A program made the translations under genes and the position numbers. From NCBI RefSeq assembly GCF_000717745.1, contig NZ_JOBH01000004.1, positions 248,001 to 312,000 on the forward strand: DNA of 64,000 nt, in the 5' to 3' direction. A model generated the notes under the pieces. The model saw nothing but the letters and a program-made list of their open reading frames with translations. It was not told the DNA's origin and did no database searches. Positions 8,310-16,546 of this stretch are shown piece after piece. The stretch comes from Streptomyces violens. GTDB taxonomy: Bacteria; Actinomycetota; Actinomycetes; Streptomycetales; Streptomycetaceae. Each line of letters begins with the position of its first letter. The first letter of the stretch is position 1.

Positions 8310-8330
8310 GTACTGCATCAGGGGGACTCA

Positions 8331-9446
8331 ATGAGGAGCAGGACCGTGCTCGTCTCAGGGGCGGGCATCGCCGGCCTCGCCACCGCCTACTGGCTGCGCC
8401 ACCAGGGCTACGAACCGACCGTGGTCGAGCGTGCTCCGGGGCTGCGTCCGGGAGGGCAGGCGATCGACGTCCGTGGTGTCGCGCTGGACGTCCTCGACCG
8501 GATGGGCGTGCTCCCGGACGCGCGCCGGCTGCGCACCCGGATGCGGGGCATGTCGATGCTGGACGCCACGGGGGAGGAGGTGTGGCGCTCCACCGAGCAG
8601 ACCTTCAGCAGCGGCCGGCTCGACAGCGACGACATCGAACTGCTCCGCGACGACCTCACCGCGCTGCTGTACGAGCAGGCGCGCGACGGCATCGAGTACC
8701 TCTTCGGCGACTCGATCGCCACCCTTCAGGAGGCGGCCGACGGCGTACGCGTCGGTTTCGAGCGTGCCCCGGCCCGCAGCTTCGACCTCGTCGTGGGCGC
8801 GGACGGCCTGCACTCCACGGTGCGCCGGCTGGCCTTCGGTGCCGAGCCGGAATTCCTCCGGCACCTCGGGGCCTACGTGGGTGTGTTCAGTACCGGCAAC
8901 TTCCTGGAGCTCGACGACTGGCAGGTGTGGCTCCAGGACGGCGGCGCGAGTTACGTCGTCTACCCGGCGCGCGGCAACAGCGAGCTCAGGGCCACGCTCG
9001 GCTTCTCGTCCGAGCCCTTCACGTACGACCACCGGGACACCGAGCACCAGAAGGCGCTGCTCCAGGAACGGCTGGGTCACCTGGGCTGGGAGACGCCGAA
9101 ACTGCTGGCGGCGATGCGGGAGGCGCCCGACTTCTACTTCGACGCGATGGCGCAGATCCACCTGGACCGCTGGACCGCCGGCCGGGTGGCGCTCGTCGGG
9201 GACGCCGGCTACTGCCCCTCCCCGCTGTCCGGGCAGGGCACGAGCCTGGCCCTGGTGGGTGCCTACGTGCTTGCCGCCGAGCTGGGCCGCACGCCCGAGG
9301 ACCACCGGGCCGCGTTCGGCCGCTACGACGCGCGGCTGCGCCCCTTTGTCGCCCGTAATCAGGCGCTCGCCACGGAGAACCCGTCCGGGCCCGCCCCCGA
9401 GGAGTCGATCGAGGCGGCAAAGAACGGCCTCGCGCTCGATGGCTGA
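8331..9446 (+). CDS. FAD-dependent aromatic-ring-type monooxygenase
   Basis: 371-residue group A flavoprotein monooxygenase (PHBH fold), using NADPH and O2 to hydroxylate or epoxidise a small organic substrate, possibly a drug. N-terminal dinucleotide motif VSGAGIAGLATAYWL at 8-22, DG motif LVVGADGLHSTVRR near 155-168, and GD motif VALVGDAGYCPSPLSGQG near 280-297 are complete. The start is the ATG at 8331 with GGGGGA 5 bases upstream. Divergent from the GntR/TetR fusion and probably induced by its ligand, as for TetR-controlled detoxification oxygenases. Confidence 0.9.
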   Translation: MRSRTVLVSGAGIAGLATAYWLRHQGYEPTVVERAPGLRPGGQAIDVRGVALDVLDRMGVLPDARRLRTRMRGMSMLDATGEEVWRSTEQTFSSGRLDSDDIELLRDDLTALLYEQARDGIEYLFGDSIATLQEAADGVRVGFERAPARSFDLVVGADGLHSTVRRLAFGAEPEFLRHLGAYVGVFSTGNFLELDDWQVWLQDGGASYVVYPARGNSELRATLGFSSEPFTYDHRDTEHQKALLQERLGHLGWETPKLLAAMREAPDFYFDAMAQIHLDRWTAGRVALVGDAGYCPSPLSGQGTSLALVGAYVLAAELGRTPEDHRAAFGRYDARLRPFVARNQALATENPSGPAPEESIEAAKNGLALDG

Positions 9447-9497
9447 ACCGTTCCACTGGGCATGTCGGAAAAGTGAAGTTCGGGTAGCGTCGTACGT

Positions 9498-10925
9498 ATG
9501 AAGGTCGCACCCCGACGACCCGCGTTCCCGTCGGTGCCGGCCCTGCCGGCCGCCGGTGCGGCGCTGCTGCTTGCGGTGGCGCCCGTCGCGGCTTCCGGGG
9601 CGGCCGCGTACGGGGCACCGACGGGGTCCGTCGTCGCCTCCGCGGCGCGCGCCGACGGGGGACTGGACGCGGCGGCCGACGCGCTCTCCAAGGGGCCCGT
9701 GTACGTCGACCCACGGGCTGCGGGACAGCTGCCGGACGGGCAGGCGGACGCGCTGGCGAGCGACATCGAGCAGGCCGGGAAGCCGGTCTTCGTGGCCGTG
9801 CTCCCCGCGAACTCCGACTACCCGCGCGCGACGCTCTTCGAGGACCTGCGCACCCGGGTCGGCGTCCAGGGTGTGTACGCGGTGCAGCTCGGCGACCGCT
9901 TCGACGCCCGGGCCGACGGGAACGTGATGTCCCGCGAGTCGGTGCGCCACCTTGTGGGTGCCGCCCAGCGTGCGCACCCAGGGGACGCGACCGCGCAGCT
10001 GAAGGACTTTGTCGCGCAGGCCGAGAAGCAGGTCGGGAAGGGCACACCGGACTCCTGGCAGGGCACGGGCGGGGACGGGGTCAGCAGCGGCGCGCTGGTC
10101 GGGCTCGGGGCGCTCGTGGTCCTCGGGGCGGGTGGCGCGTACACCGTCCACCGGCGCACCAAGCGCCGCCGTGAGGCCGAGGAGCAGGCCGCGCTGGACG
10201 CGCTGCGGGTGGTGGTCGACGAGGACATCACCGCTTACGGCGAGGAGCTGGACCGGCTGGATTTCCGGCCCGGCGAGCCGGGCGCCGATGACGCGATGCG
10301 CGCCGACTACGCGCACGCCCTGGACGCGTACGAGAACGCCAAACAGACAATGGGGCAGGCGCGGCACCCCCAGGACGTGCGGAAGGTGACGGAGACGCTG
10401 GAGGACGGCCGGTTCGCGCTGGCCACGCTCGCGGCCCGGCGGGAGGGCCGCCCGCTTCCGGAGCGCCGCCCGCCGTGCTTCTTCGACCCGCGGCACGGCC
10501 CGTCCGTGGCCGACGCGCAGTGGGCGCCACCCGGAGGCGCGGAGCGCACCGTCCCGGTGTGCGCGGCCGATCAGGCGCGGCTGGCGGACGGCCAGGAACC
10601 GATGGCCCGCACGGTGCGCACCCCGTACGGCGAGGACCGCCCGTACTGGGACGCGGGCCCCGTATACGGGCCCTGGGCCGGTGGCTACTACGGGATGCTC
10701 GGCGGCGGGCTGCTCCCGGGCCTGTTCCTCGGCACGATGCTCGGCTCCTCGATGATGGGCCCGGCCGCCTACGGGTGGGGCGACGGCGCGTACCACGGGG
10801 ACGGCGGTGGCGGGGACTACTCGGGCGGCGACTTCAGCAGCGGCGACTTCGGTGGCGGCTTCGGTGGTGGCGGGGGCTTCGGGGGCGGCGACGGCGGGGG
10901 ATTCGGCGGCGGCTTCGGCGACTGA
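9498..10925 (+). CDS. Secreted/membrane protein with TPM-like N-domain and Gly-rich C-terminal tail
   Basis: 475 residues. Order: signal sequence 1-40 ending in Ala-rich cleavage region; a soluble extracytoplasmic domain 45-185 resembling TPM-type domains (KPVFVAVLPANSDYP, VQGVYAVQLGDRFDA); one membrane segment near 193-215 (GALVGLGALVVLGAGGAYTV) followed by a basic KRRR stop-transfer stretch; a helical cytoplasmic part; two cysteines in PPCFFDPRHGPS and VPVCAADQ; a short hydrophobic patch; and a tail from about 425 of Gly with Asp, Ser and Phe ending GGGFGGGFGD. Function unknown. The upstream TAGCGT at 9485-9490 close to the ATG suggests a very short leader. Confidence 0.75.
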   Translation: MKVAPRRPAFPSVPALPAAGAALLLAVAPVAASGAAAYGAPTGSVVASAARADGGLDAAADALSKGPVYVDPRAAGQLPDGQADALASDIEQAGKPVFVAVLPANSDYPRATLFEDLRTRVGVQGVYAVQLGDRFDARADGNVMSRESVRHLVGAAQRAHPGDATAQLKDFVAQAEKQVGKGTPDSWQGTGGDGVSSGALVGLGALVVLGAGGAYTVHRRTKRRREAEEQAALDALRVVVDEDITAYGEELDRLDFRPGEPGADDAMRADYAHALDAYENAKQTMGQARHPQDVRKVTETLEDGRFALATLAARREGRPLPERRPPCFFDPRHGPSVADAQWAPPGGAERTVPVCAADQARLADGQEPMARTVRTPYGEDRPYWDAGPVYGPWAGGYYGMLGGGLLPGLFLGTMLGSSMMGPAAYGWGDGAYHGDGGGGDYSGGDFSSGDFGGGFGGGGGFGGGDGGGFGGGFGD

Positions 10926-11002
10926 CCGCCCGCCCCGCAACCGGTAAGGGTCGCGTCCGAGTAAGGACCGCGTCTGTCCGCACTCTCTTACATGTTGTTT
11001 AA

Positions 11003-11019
11003 TTGCAAGCCGTTCGCAA
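11003..11019. promoter_or_regulatory. Inverted TTGCAA/TTCGCAA repeat upstream of peptide ABC operon
   Basis: TTGCAAGCCGTTCGCAA is an imperfect inverted repeat in an AT-richer patch 56 bases before the solute-binding protein start. Its position suits an operator or activator site for the five-gene transporter. Weak symmetry, so low confidence. Confidence 0.25.
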
Positions 11020-11074
11020 AAGCTTTGCCTCGGCATGAGGCGGCGTGAGACGGCTGAAGCAAGGAGAGTGGTGC

Positions 11075-12685
11075 ATGTCCGCCCGGTCGATACGAGGAGC
11101 GGCCGCGACGGCCCTGGCGACGACGCTGGCCCTCGGTGCCGCGGCCTGCTCCACGCCGTCCGACGGCAAGGGCGCCGCGGGCGCGCAGGACTCCGCCGTG
11201 GTCGGCATCGCCTACGAGCCGGACAGCCTCAGCCCGCTGCTGGGCTACGGCAAGGACGGCAACTCCAAGATCTTCGACGGGCTGCTCACCCACGACGCCC
11301 GGATGCGGCTCAAGCCCGCGCTCGCCGAGAAGCTCCCCGAGGTTTCGGACGACGGCCGGACGTATACCTACACGCTGCGCAAGGGCGTGGAGTTCAGCGA
11401 CGGCAAACCCTTCACGGCCGATGACGTGGTCTTCACCTATCGGACCATCCTCGACGAGAAGACCAACAACGCCTCCAAGGCCGAGCTCGACGCGATCGAC
11501 AGCGTCGAGAAGAAGGACGACCGCACGGTCGTCTTCCACCTCAAGTACCCGTATGCGCCGTTCGCCGAGCGCACCGTCCTGCCGATCGCCCCGCAGCACG
11601 TCGCCGGCAAGCAGAACGTGAACAACGGTTCCTTCACCACCCACCCGGTCGGCACGGGCCCGTACGTCCTCACCCACTGGTCCAAGGGCGAGAAGCTCAC
11701 CTTCAAGGCCAACCCGCACTACTGGGGCGGCGCGCCGAAGGTGAAGAAGTTCACCATGGCGATCATCAAGGACGACGACGTGCGCGCCACCCGGCTGCGC
11801 TCCGGTGACCTCGACGGCGCGATCCTGCCGCCCAACCTCGCCGCCACCTTCAAGTCCGCGCAGGACAAGAAGACATACACGGCGAAGACCTTCGACTACC
11901 GCAACGTCACGCTGCCCACCGCGAATCCGGTCACCGGCGCCAAGGCCGTGCGCCGCGCCCTGGACCTCGCAGTCGACCGTGAGGCGATGGTCAAGGGCAT
12001 CCTGAACGGCGCGGGCAAGCCCGCCTACGGGCCCGTGCCCACCGACAGCCCGTGGTTCGCCAAGGGGACCGAGCGCGCGCACGACCTGAAGAAGGCCGAG
12101 CGCATCCTCGAGGACGCGGGCTGGAAGAAGGGCGCCGACGGCATCCGCACGAAGGGGAAGCAGCGCGCCTCGTTCACCCTCTGGTACCTCTCCGGTGACA
12201 AGCTCCGCCAGGAGCACGCCCTCGCCTTCGCCTCCGACGCCAAGAAGGCCGGCATCGAGGCCAAGGTCGAGTCCGGTACGTGGGAGGTCATCGAACCGCG
12301 GATGAAGCACGACGCGGTGCTCGCGGGCGGCGGCAGCCCCGCCGACCCCGACTTCGACCAGTACCTGCTGCTGCACTCCTCGCTCGCGGGCGACGGCTTC
12401 AACAACATGTCCCGGTACCGGAACGACAAGATCGACCGGGCGCTCGTCGACGCGCGCCGCACCGACGACCACGACCGCCGCAAGGCCGGGTACGACACCG
12501 TCCAGCGCGAGCTGCAGAAGGACCCCGCGTACATCTTCCTGACCCACATCGACCACCTGTACGTGGTGAACGACGCGTGGCAGGTCCCGGGGGAGCAGGG
12601 CCTGACCACTCAGGTCGAGCCGCACGACCACGGCCTGGCCTCCGGCCCCTGGTGGAACGTCGAGGACTGGCAGCCCAAGAAGTGA
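11075..12685 (+). CDS. Peptide/nickel-type ABC transporter substrate-binding lipoprotein (SBP family 5)
   Basis: 536-residue extracellular binding protein of the oligopeptide/dipeptide/nickel family, anchored by a lipidated Cys after a signal ending LGAAACS. Family features include VGIAYEPDSLSPLLGYG at the mature N-terminus, VEFSDGKPFTADDVVFTY near 110, VGTGPYVLTHW near 195 and a C-terminal lobe with FNNMSRYRNDKIDRAL. Start ATG at 11075 behind AAGGAG (11061-11066). It opens a five-gene importer with overlapping frames. The solute (peptide, opine, nickel chelate) cannot be told from sequence. Confidence 0.9.
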   Translation: MSARSIRGAAATALATTLALGAAACSTPSDGKGAAGAQDSAVVGIAYEPDSLSPLLGYGKDGNSKIFDGLLTHDARMRLKPALAEKLPEVSDDGRTYTYTLRKGVEFSDGKPFTADDVVFTYRTILDEKTNNASKAELDAIDSVEKKDDRTVVFHLKYPYAPFAERTVLPIAPQHVAGKQNVNNGSFTTHPVGTGPYVLTHWSKGEKLTFKANPHYWGGAPKVKKFTMAIIKDDDVRATRLRSGDLDGAILPPNLAATFKSAQDKKTYTAKTFDYRNVTLPTANPVTGAKAVRRALDLAVDREAMVKGILNGAGKPAYGPVPTDSPWFAKGTERAHDLKKAERILEDAGWKKGADGIRTKGKQRASFTLWYLSGDKLRQEHALAFASDAKKAGIEAKVESGTWEVIEPRMKHDAVLAGGGSPADPDFDQYLLLHSSLAGDGFNNMSRYRNDKIDRALVDARRTDDHDRRKAGYDTVQRELQKDPAYIFLTHIDHLYVVNDAWQVPGEQGLTTQVEPHDHGLASGPWWNVEDWQPKK

Positions 12686-13680
12686 GCATCCTGAAGTCCC
12701 TGCCCTGGGGGCCGATGGCGCGGATGACCGGACGGCGGGCCCTGCTCGCCGTCCCGGTCCTCCTCGCCGTCACCTTCGGGGTGTTCGCCATCGCGGCGGC
12801 CTCGCCCTTCGACCCGGTCAAGGCGTACGCGGGGACCGCCGGCCTGACCGCGTCGCAGGAGAACCTCGACCAGATCCGCCACAACCTCGGCGTCGACCAG
12901 CCCCTGATCACCCGTTGGTGGGACTGGCTGACCGGCGCCCTCACCGGCGACCTCGGCGACTCCGCCTCGTTGCGCGCCCCGGTCTCCCAGGTCATCGGCG
13001 AACGCATCGGCTGGTCCGTCCTGTTGTGCGCGCTCGCCTTCGTGCTCGCCGTGTTGCTCGGCACCGTGCTGGGCGTCCTCGCCGCCCGTAGGCGCGGCGG
13101 TCTGCTCGACCGTACGGTGACGGGCGCCGCGTACGCACTGGAGGCCGCGCCGCCCTTCTGGCTCGGCCTGCTCGCCATCTGGCTGTGCGCGCTGAAGTTC
13201 GGGATGCTGCCGGCCGGCGGCCTCACCGACACCGGGAGCGGCACCGCCACCGCCGGTCAGGTCGCCCGCCATGTGGTCCTGCCTGCCCTCGTGCTGGCCG
13301 TCTCGCAGCTCCCGTGGTTCGTGCTGTACGTACGCCAGGGCGTCGGGGACGCGCTCGCCGAGGACCCGGTGCGCGGCGCGCGCTCCCGGGGCCTGCGCGA
13401 GCGCACCGTCCTGCTGCAGCACGCGCTGCGCAGCGGCCTGCTGCCGGTGCTCACCCTGATCGGCTCCCGGGTGCCCGAACTGATCACCGGCGCGCTGCTG
13501 GTGGAGACCGTCTTCAGCTGGCCCGGCATCGCGGCGGCCACCGTCCAGGCCGCCACCAGCGTCGACTTCCCGCTGCTGGCGGCGCTGACCGTACTGGCCA
13601 CGGCCGCGGTGCTGGCCGGGAACCTGCTCTCCGACCTGCTGTACGGACTCGCCGACCCGAGGGTGGCGTTCGATGGCTGA
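12682..13680 (+). CDS. ABC transporter permease, DppB/OppB-like
   Basis: 332-residue integral membrane permease with about six membrane segments and the BPD_transp_1 domain; the coupling loop has ARSRGLRERTVLLQHALRSG (EAA-type loop) near 232. The N-terminal segment AVPVLLAVTFGVFAIAAASP and the extracytoplasmic loop LDQIRHNLGVDQPLI are typical of DppB. The start is the GTG at 12682 overlapping the binding-protein stop (GTGA); an ATG at 12715 is possible. First of two permeases of the importer. Confidence 0.9.
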   Translation: MSILKSLPWGPMARMTGRRALLAVPVLLAVTFGVFAIAAASPFDPVKAYAGTAGLTASQENLDQIRHNLGVDQPLITRWWDWLTGALTGDLGDSASLRAPVSQVIGERIGWSVLLCALAFVLAVLLGTVLGVLAARRRGGLLDRTVTGAAYALEAAPPFWLGLLAIWLCALKFGMLPAGGLTDTGSGTATAGQVARHVVLPALVLAVSQLPWFVLYVRQGVGDALAEDPVRGARSRGLRERTVLLQHALRSGLLPVLTLIGSRVPELITGALLVETVFSWPGIAAATVQAATSVDFPLLAALTVLATAAVLAGNLLSDLLYGLADPRVAFDG

Positions 13681-14542
13681 CCTCACCTGGCACCCCGCGC
13701 GGTCCCATGGGGGCCGGGACCACCGCTCCCTGAGGGTGGGCGCTTCGGCCGTCATCATGGCCGCCGTACTCCTCGCCGTCCTTCTTGTGCCGCCGCTCGT
13801 CCCGATGGACGCGCAGGCCGTCGACCTCGCCGCCAAGTTGCAAGCACCTTCCCTGGCACACCCCTTCGGGACCGACGAGGTCGGCCGGGACCTGTTGCTG
13901 CGCTGCGTCTACGGGCTGCGCGTCTCCCTCCTGGTCGGTGTGGTCGCCGCGCTCACCGCCACGGTCATCGGCACCGCGGTCGGCGCACTGGCGGGCGCGC
14001 TCGGCGGCTGGGCGGACCGGGCCGTGATGCGGGTCGTGGACCTCTTCTCGTCCGTGCCGCACCTGCTGCTGGGCATCTTCATCGTGGCGATGTTCCGGCC
14101 CGGCGTCTGGCCGGTGATCATCTCGGTGGGGCTCACCCACTGGCTGTCCACCGCGCGCATCGTGCGGGCCGAAGTGCTCTCGCTGCGCGGCCGCCCGTTC
14201 GTCGACGCCGCGGTCTCCGGGGGCGCCTCGCGGTGGCGGGTGGCCGTACGGCACCTGCTGCCCGGCGTGCTGCCACGGGCCGGCCTCGCCGCCGTCCTGA
14301 TGGTGCCGCACGCCATCTGGCACGAGTCCGCGCTGTCCTTCCTGGGCCTCGGCCTGCCCGCCCACGAAGCGAGCCTGGGCATCATGGTCAACTCCGCGCG
14401 CAGCTCCCTGCTGGCGGGCGACTGGTGGCCCACGCTCTTCCCCGGCCTGTTCATCATCGTGCCCACCCTCGCCGTCGCCGGTCTCGCGGGCGCCTGGCGG
14501 GAACGGCTCGACCCGCGCCGCCGATCGGAGCTGATGCTGTGA
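13673..14542 (+). CDS. ABC transporter permease, DppC/OppC-like
   Basis: 289-residue second permease. The extracytoplasmic segment HPFGTDEVGRDLLLRCVYG is the DppC/OppC signature, followed by five predicted membrane helices and the coupling loop RGRPFVDAAVSGGASRWRV. The ATG at 13673 overlaps the upstream permease stop by 8 bases and the next gene starts in its stop (GTGA), so the operon is translationally coupled throughout. Confidence 0.9.
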   Translation: MADLTWHPARSHGGRDHRSLRVGASAVIMAAVLLAVLLVPPLVPMDAQAVDLAAKLQAPSLAHPFGTDEVGRDLLLRCVYGLRVSLLVGVVAALTATVIGTAVGALAGALGGWADRAVMRVVDLFSSVPHLLLGIFIVAMFRPGVWPVIISVGLTHWLSTARIVRAEVLSLRGRPFVDAAVSGGASRWRVAVRHLLPGVLPRAGLAAVLMVPHAIWHESALSFLGLGLPAHEASLGIMVNSARSSLLAGDWWPTLFPGLFIIVPTLAVAGLAGAWRERLDPRRRSELML

Positions 14543-15549
14543 GCACCGCAGAAGCGCCTCCCGTGCTGTCCGTGCAAGGACTCTCCGTACGCTTTCGGAT
14601 GCGCGGTGGTCGGCACGTCGCCGCCGTCACCGACGCGTCCTTCGCCCTCGCGCCCGGCGAGTGCCTGGCTCTGGTCGGGGAGAGCGGCTGCGGCAAGTCC
14701 GTACTGGCCTCCGCGCTGCTCGGCCTGCTGCCCGGCAACGCGCGGACGGCCGGCTCGGCACGGCTCGCGGGAACGGCGCCCGATGGCGCGCCGCTGCCCT
14801 CCGTAGAGCTGCTCACCGCCACAGAGGGGGAGCTCGCGCGCAGTGTGCGCGGCCGGCGGGCCGGGCTGGTCCCGCAGAGCCCCGCCGCGCACCTCACACC
14901 CGTACGCACCGTACGGGCCCAACTGGAGGAGACCGTCCGCGAACTGACGGACGTCCCCCGCCACGAACTGCGCTCGGCTGCAGAGGGGGCAGCCGAGCGC
15001 GCGGCCTTCCCCGCCGACCACCTCGACCGGTACCCGCACCAGCTCTCCGGGGGCCTCGCCCAGCGCGCGGCGACCGCGCTCGCGCTGGTCGGCGAGGCGC
15101 CGCTGCTGATCGCCGACGAGCCGACCACCGGGCTGGACCGCGACCTGGTGGACCGTACGGTGGACGAGCTGCGGCGGCACGCGGACGACGGACGCGCGCT
15201 GCTGATGATCACGCACGACCTCGCGGCGGCCGAGCGGATCGCCGACCGGGTCGCCGTCATGTACGCGGGCCGCATCGTCGAACTAGCCGACGCGGCGGAC
15301 TTCTTCGGTACGCCGGGCCCGCAGCACCCGTATGCGCGCGGTCTGCTCAACGCACTCCCCGAACGCGCCTTCACGCCCATCCCCGGCCAGCCTCCCGAGC
15401 TGGGCGCGCTCCCCGAAGGCTGCGCTTTCGCCGTCCGCTGTCCGCACGCGACGGCCGCGTGCGACGTCGTGCCCGAGCCGGTCGACGGGGTGGCCTGCCA
15501 CCACGTACCGGTAGGCGCCCTGGCCACTGGAGAGGCCGCCGATGCTTGA
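14539..15549 (+). CDS. ABC transporter ATP-binding protein, DppD/OppD-like
   Basis: 336-residue ATPase. Walker A GESGCGKS near 52, Q-loop LVPQSP, signature LSGGLAQR, Walker B LLIADEPTTGLD, H-loop ITHD; the C-terminal oligopeptide/dipeptide extension is visible as AFAVRCPHATAACD with its paired Cys. The signature has L for the usual Q at the fifth position (LSGGL), a tolerated variant. GTG start at 14539 overlaps the permease stop. Confidence 0.9.
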   Translation: MSTAEAPPVLSVQGLSVRFRMRGGRHVAAVTDASFALAPGECLALVGESGCGKSVLASALLGLLPGNARTAGSARLAGTAPDGAPLPSVELLTATEGELARSVRGRRAGLVPQSPAAHLTPVRTVRAQLEETVRELTDVPRHELRSAAEGAAERAAFPADHLDRYPHQLSGGLAQRAATALALVGEAPLLIADEPTTGLDRDLVDRTVDELRRHADDGRALLMITHDLAAAERIADRVAVMYAGRIVELADAADFFGTPGPQHPYARGLLNALPERAFTPIPGQPPELGALPEGCAFAVRCPHATAACDVVPEPVDGVACHHVPVGALATGEAADA

Positions 15550-16231
15550 CCTCATGGACATCACCGCCGGATACGACCGCGCACGGCCCGTCGTGCGCGG
15601 CGTATCTCTGAGCGTCGCACCCGGTGAAGCGGTCGGGCTGCTCGGCCCCAGCGGCTGCGGCAAGTCCACGCTCGCCAAGGTGGCGGCCCTGCTGCACCGC
15701 CCCGACCGGGGGAGCGTCGTCGTGGACGGACGGGCCGCGCCCGGCTGGCGGCACCGCGCCCCGCGCGAGCTGCGCACCGCCTTCGGCGTCGTCTTCCAGC
15801 AGCCCCGGCTCGCCGCCGACCCCCGGCTGCGGCTCGCCGACCTGATCGCCGAGCCGCTGCGCGCGGCCGGCCGTCGCGGCGAGGCGGCGGAACGGCTCGC
15901 TGAGCTGGTGCCGCGCGTCGGCCTCGGCCCCGAACTGCTCGGCCGCCGCCCGCACGAGGTCAGCGACGGCCAGCTGCAGCGCGCCTGCCTCGCCCGCGCG
16001 CTGGTGCTGCGGCCGCGCTGGCTGATCTGCGACGAGATGACCGCGATGCTCGACGCCTCGACGACGGCCGCGCTGGTCGCGGTGGTGGAGGAGTACCGCG
16101 CGGAGTCCGGCGCCGGTCTGCTCGCCGTCGGCCACGACCGGGTACTGCTCGAACGATGGTGCGACCGTACGGTGCGGTGGGAGGCGCTGGCGCAGCACGC
16201 GTCCTCGCGGCCCCGGGCAGCCGTCCGGTGA
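15542..16231 (+). CDS. ABC transporter ATP-binding protein, short DppF/OppF-like
   Basis: 229-residue ATPase, shorter than the usual 300-330 because it lacks the C-terminal oligopeptide extension. Walker A GPSGCGKST, Q-loop VFQQP, Walker B LICDEMTAMLD and H-loop VGHDR are present; the signature VSDGQ has D for the first G of SGGQ. Together with the preceding variant signature this may give asymmetric ATP sites. Last gene of the importer; starts 8 bases inside its predecessor. Confidence 0.87.
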   Translation: MLDLMDITAGYDRARPVVRGVSLSVAPGEAVGLLGPSGCGKSTLAKVAALLHRPDRGSVVVDGRAAPGWRHRAPRELRTAFGVVFQQPRLAADPRLRLADLIAEPLRAAGRRGEAAERLAELVPRVGLGPELLGRRPHEVSDGQLQRACLARALVLRPRWLICDEMTAMLDASTTAALVAVVEEYRAESGAGLLAVGHDRVLLERWCDRTVRWEALAQHASSRPRAAVR

Positions 16232-16340
16232 CCTGCAGTGATCACCCTTTCGGAGGACGCCTGACGGCCGGGTGAAGACCGCGAAATACGCCAAACTGGC
16301 GCCGTTGATGGCCCGTTCGGGCCACCGAGGGAGGTTCGCC

Positions 16341-16535
16341 ATGGCTATTTCGATCTCAGTCGTCCTGCTGCTCGTCGTGCTGGCCGTCGTCTTTATGCGC
16401 AGCGGACAGCTGAAGCTCTCGCACGCCCTCGTGTGCGTGCTCCTCGGCTTCTTCCTCGCCGGCAGCAGCCTCGCCCCCGACATCAGCAACGGCCTCTCCG
16501 GCGCCGCCGACCTGGTCAGCAGCGTGCGGCCCTGA
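16341..16535 (+). CDS. Small conserved hydrophobic membrane protein
   Basis: 64 residues with two membrane segments (ISISVVLLLVVLAVVFM and ALVCVLLGFFLAGSSLAP) joined by a short polar turn with SGQLKLSH. Start ATG at 16341 with GAGGGAGG at 16327-16334, which is decisive over the longer frame from 16272. This type of tiny membrane protein recurs in Streptomyces; no function is known. It lies convergent with the phosphodiester glycosidase gene, separated by 11 bases. Confidence 0.7.
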   Translation: MAISISVVLLLVVLAVVFMRSGQLKLSHALVCVLLGFFLAGSSLAPDISNGLSGAADLVSSVRP

Positions 16536-16546
16536 ATGAGGTCCCC

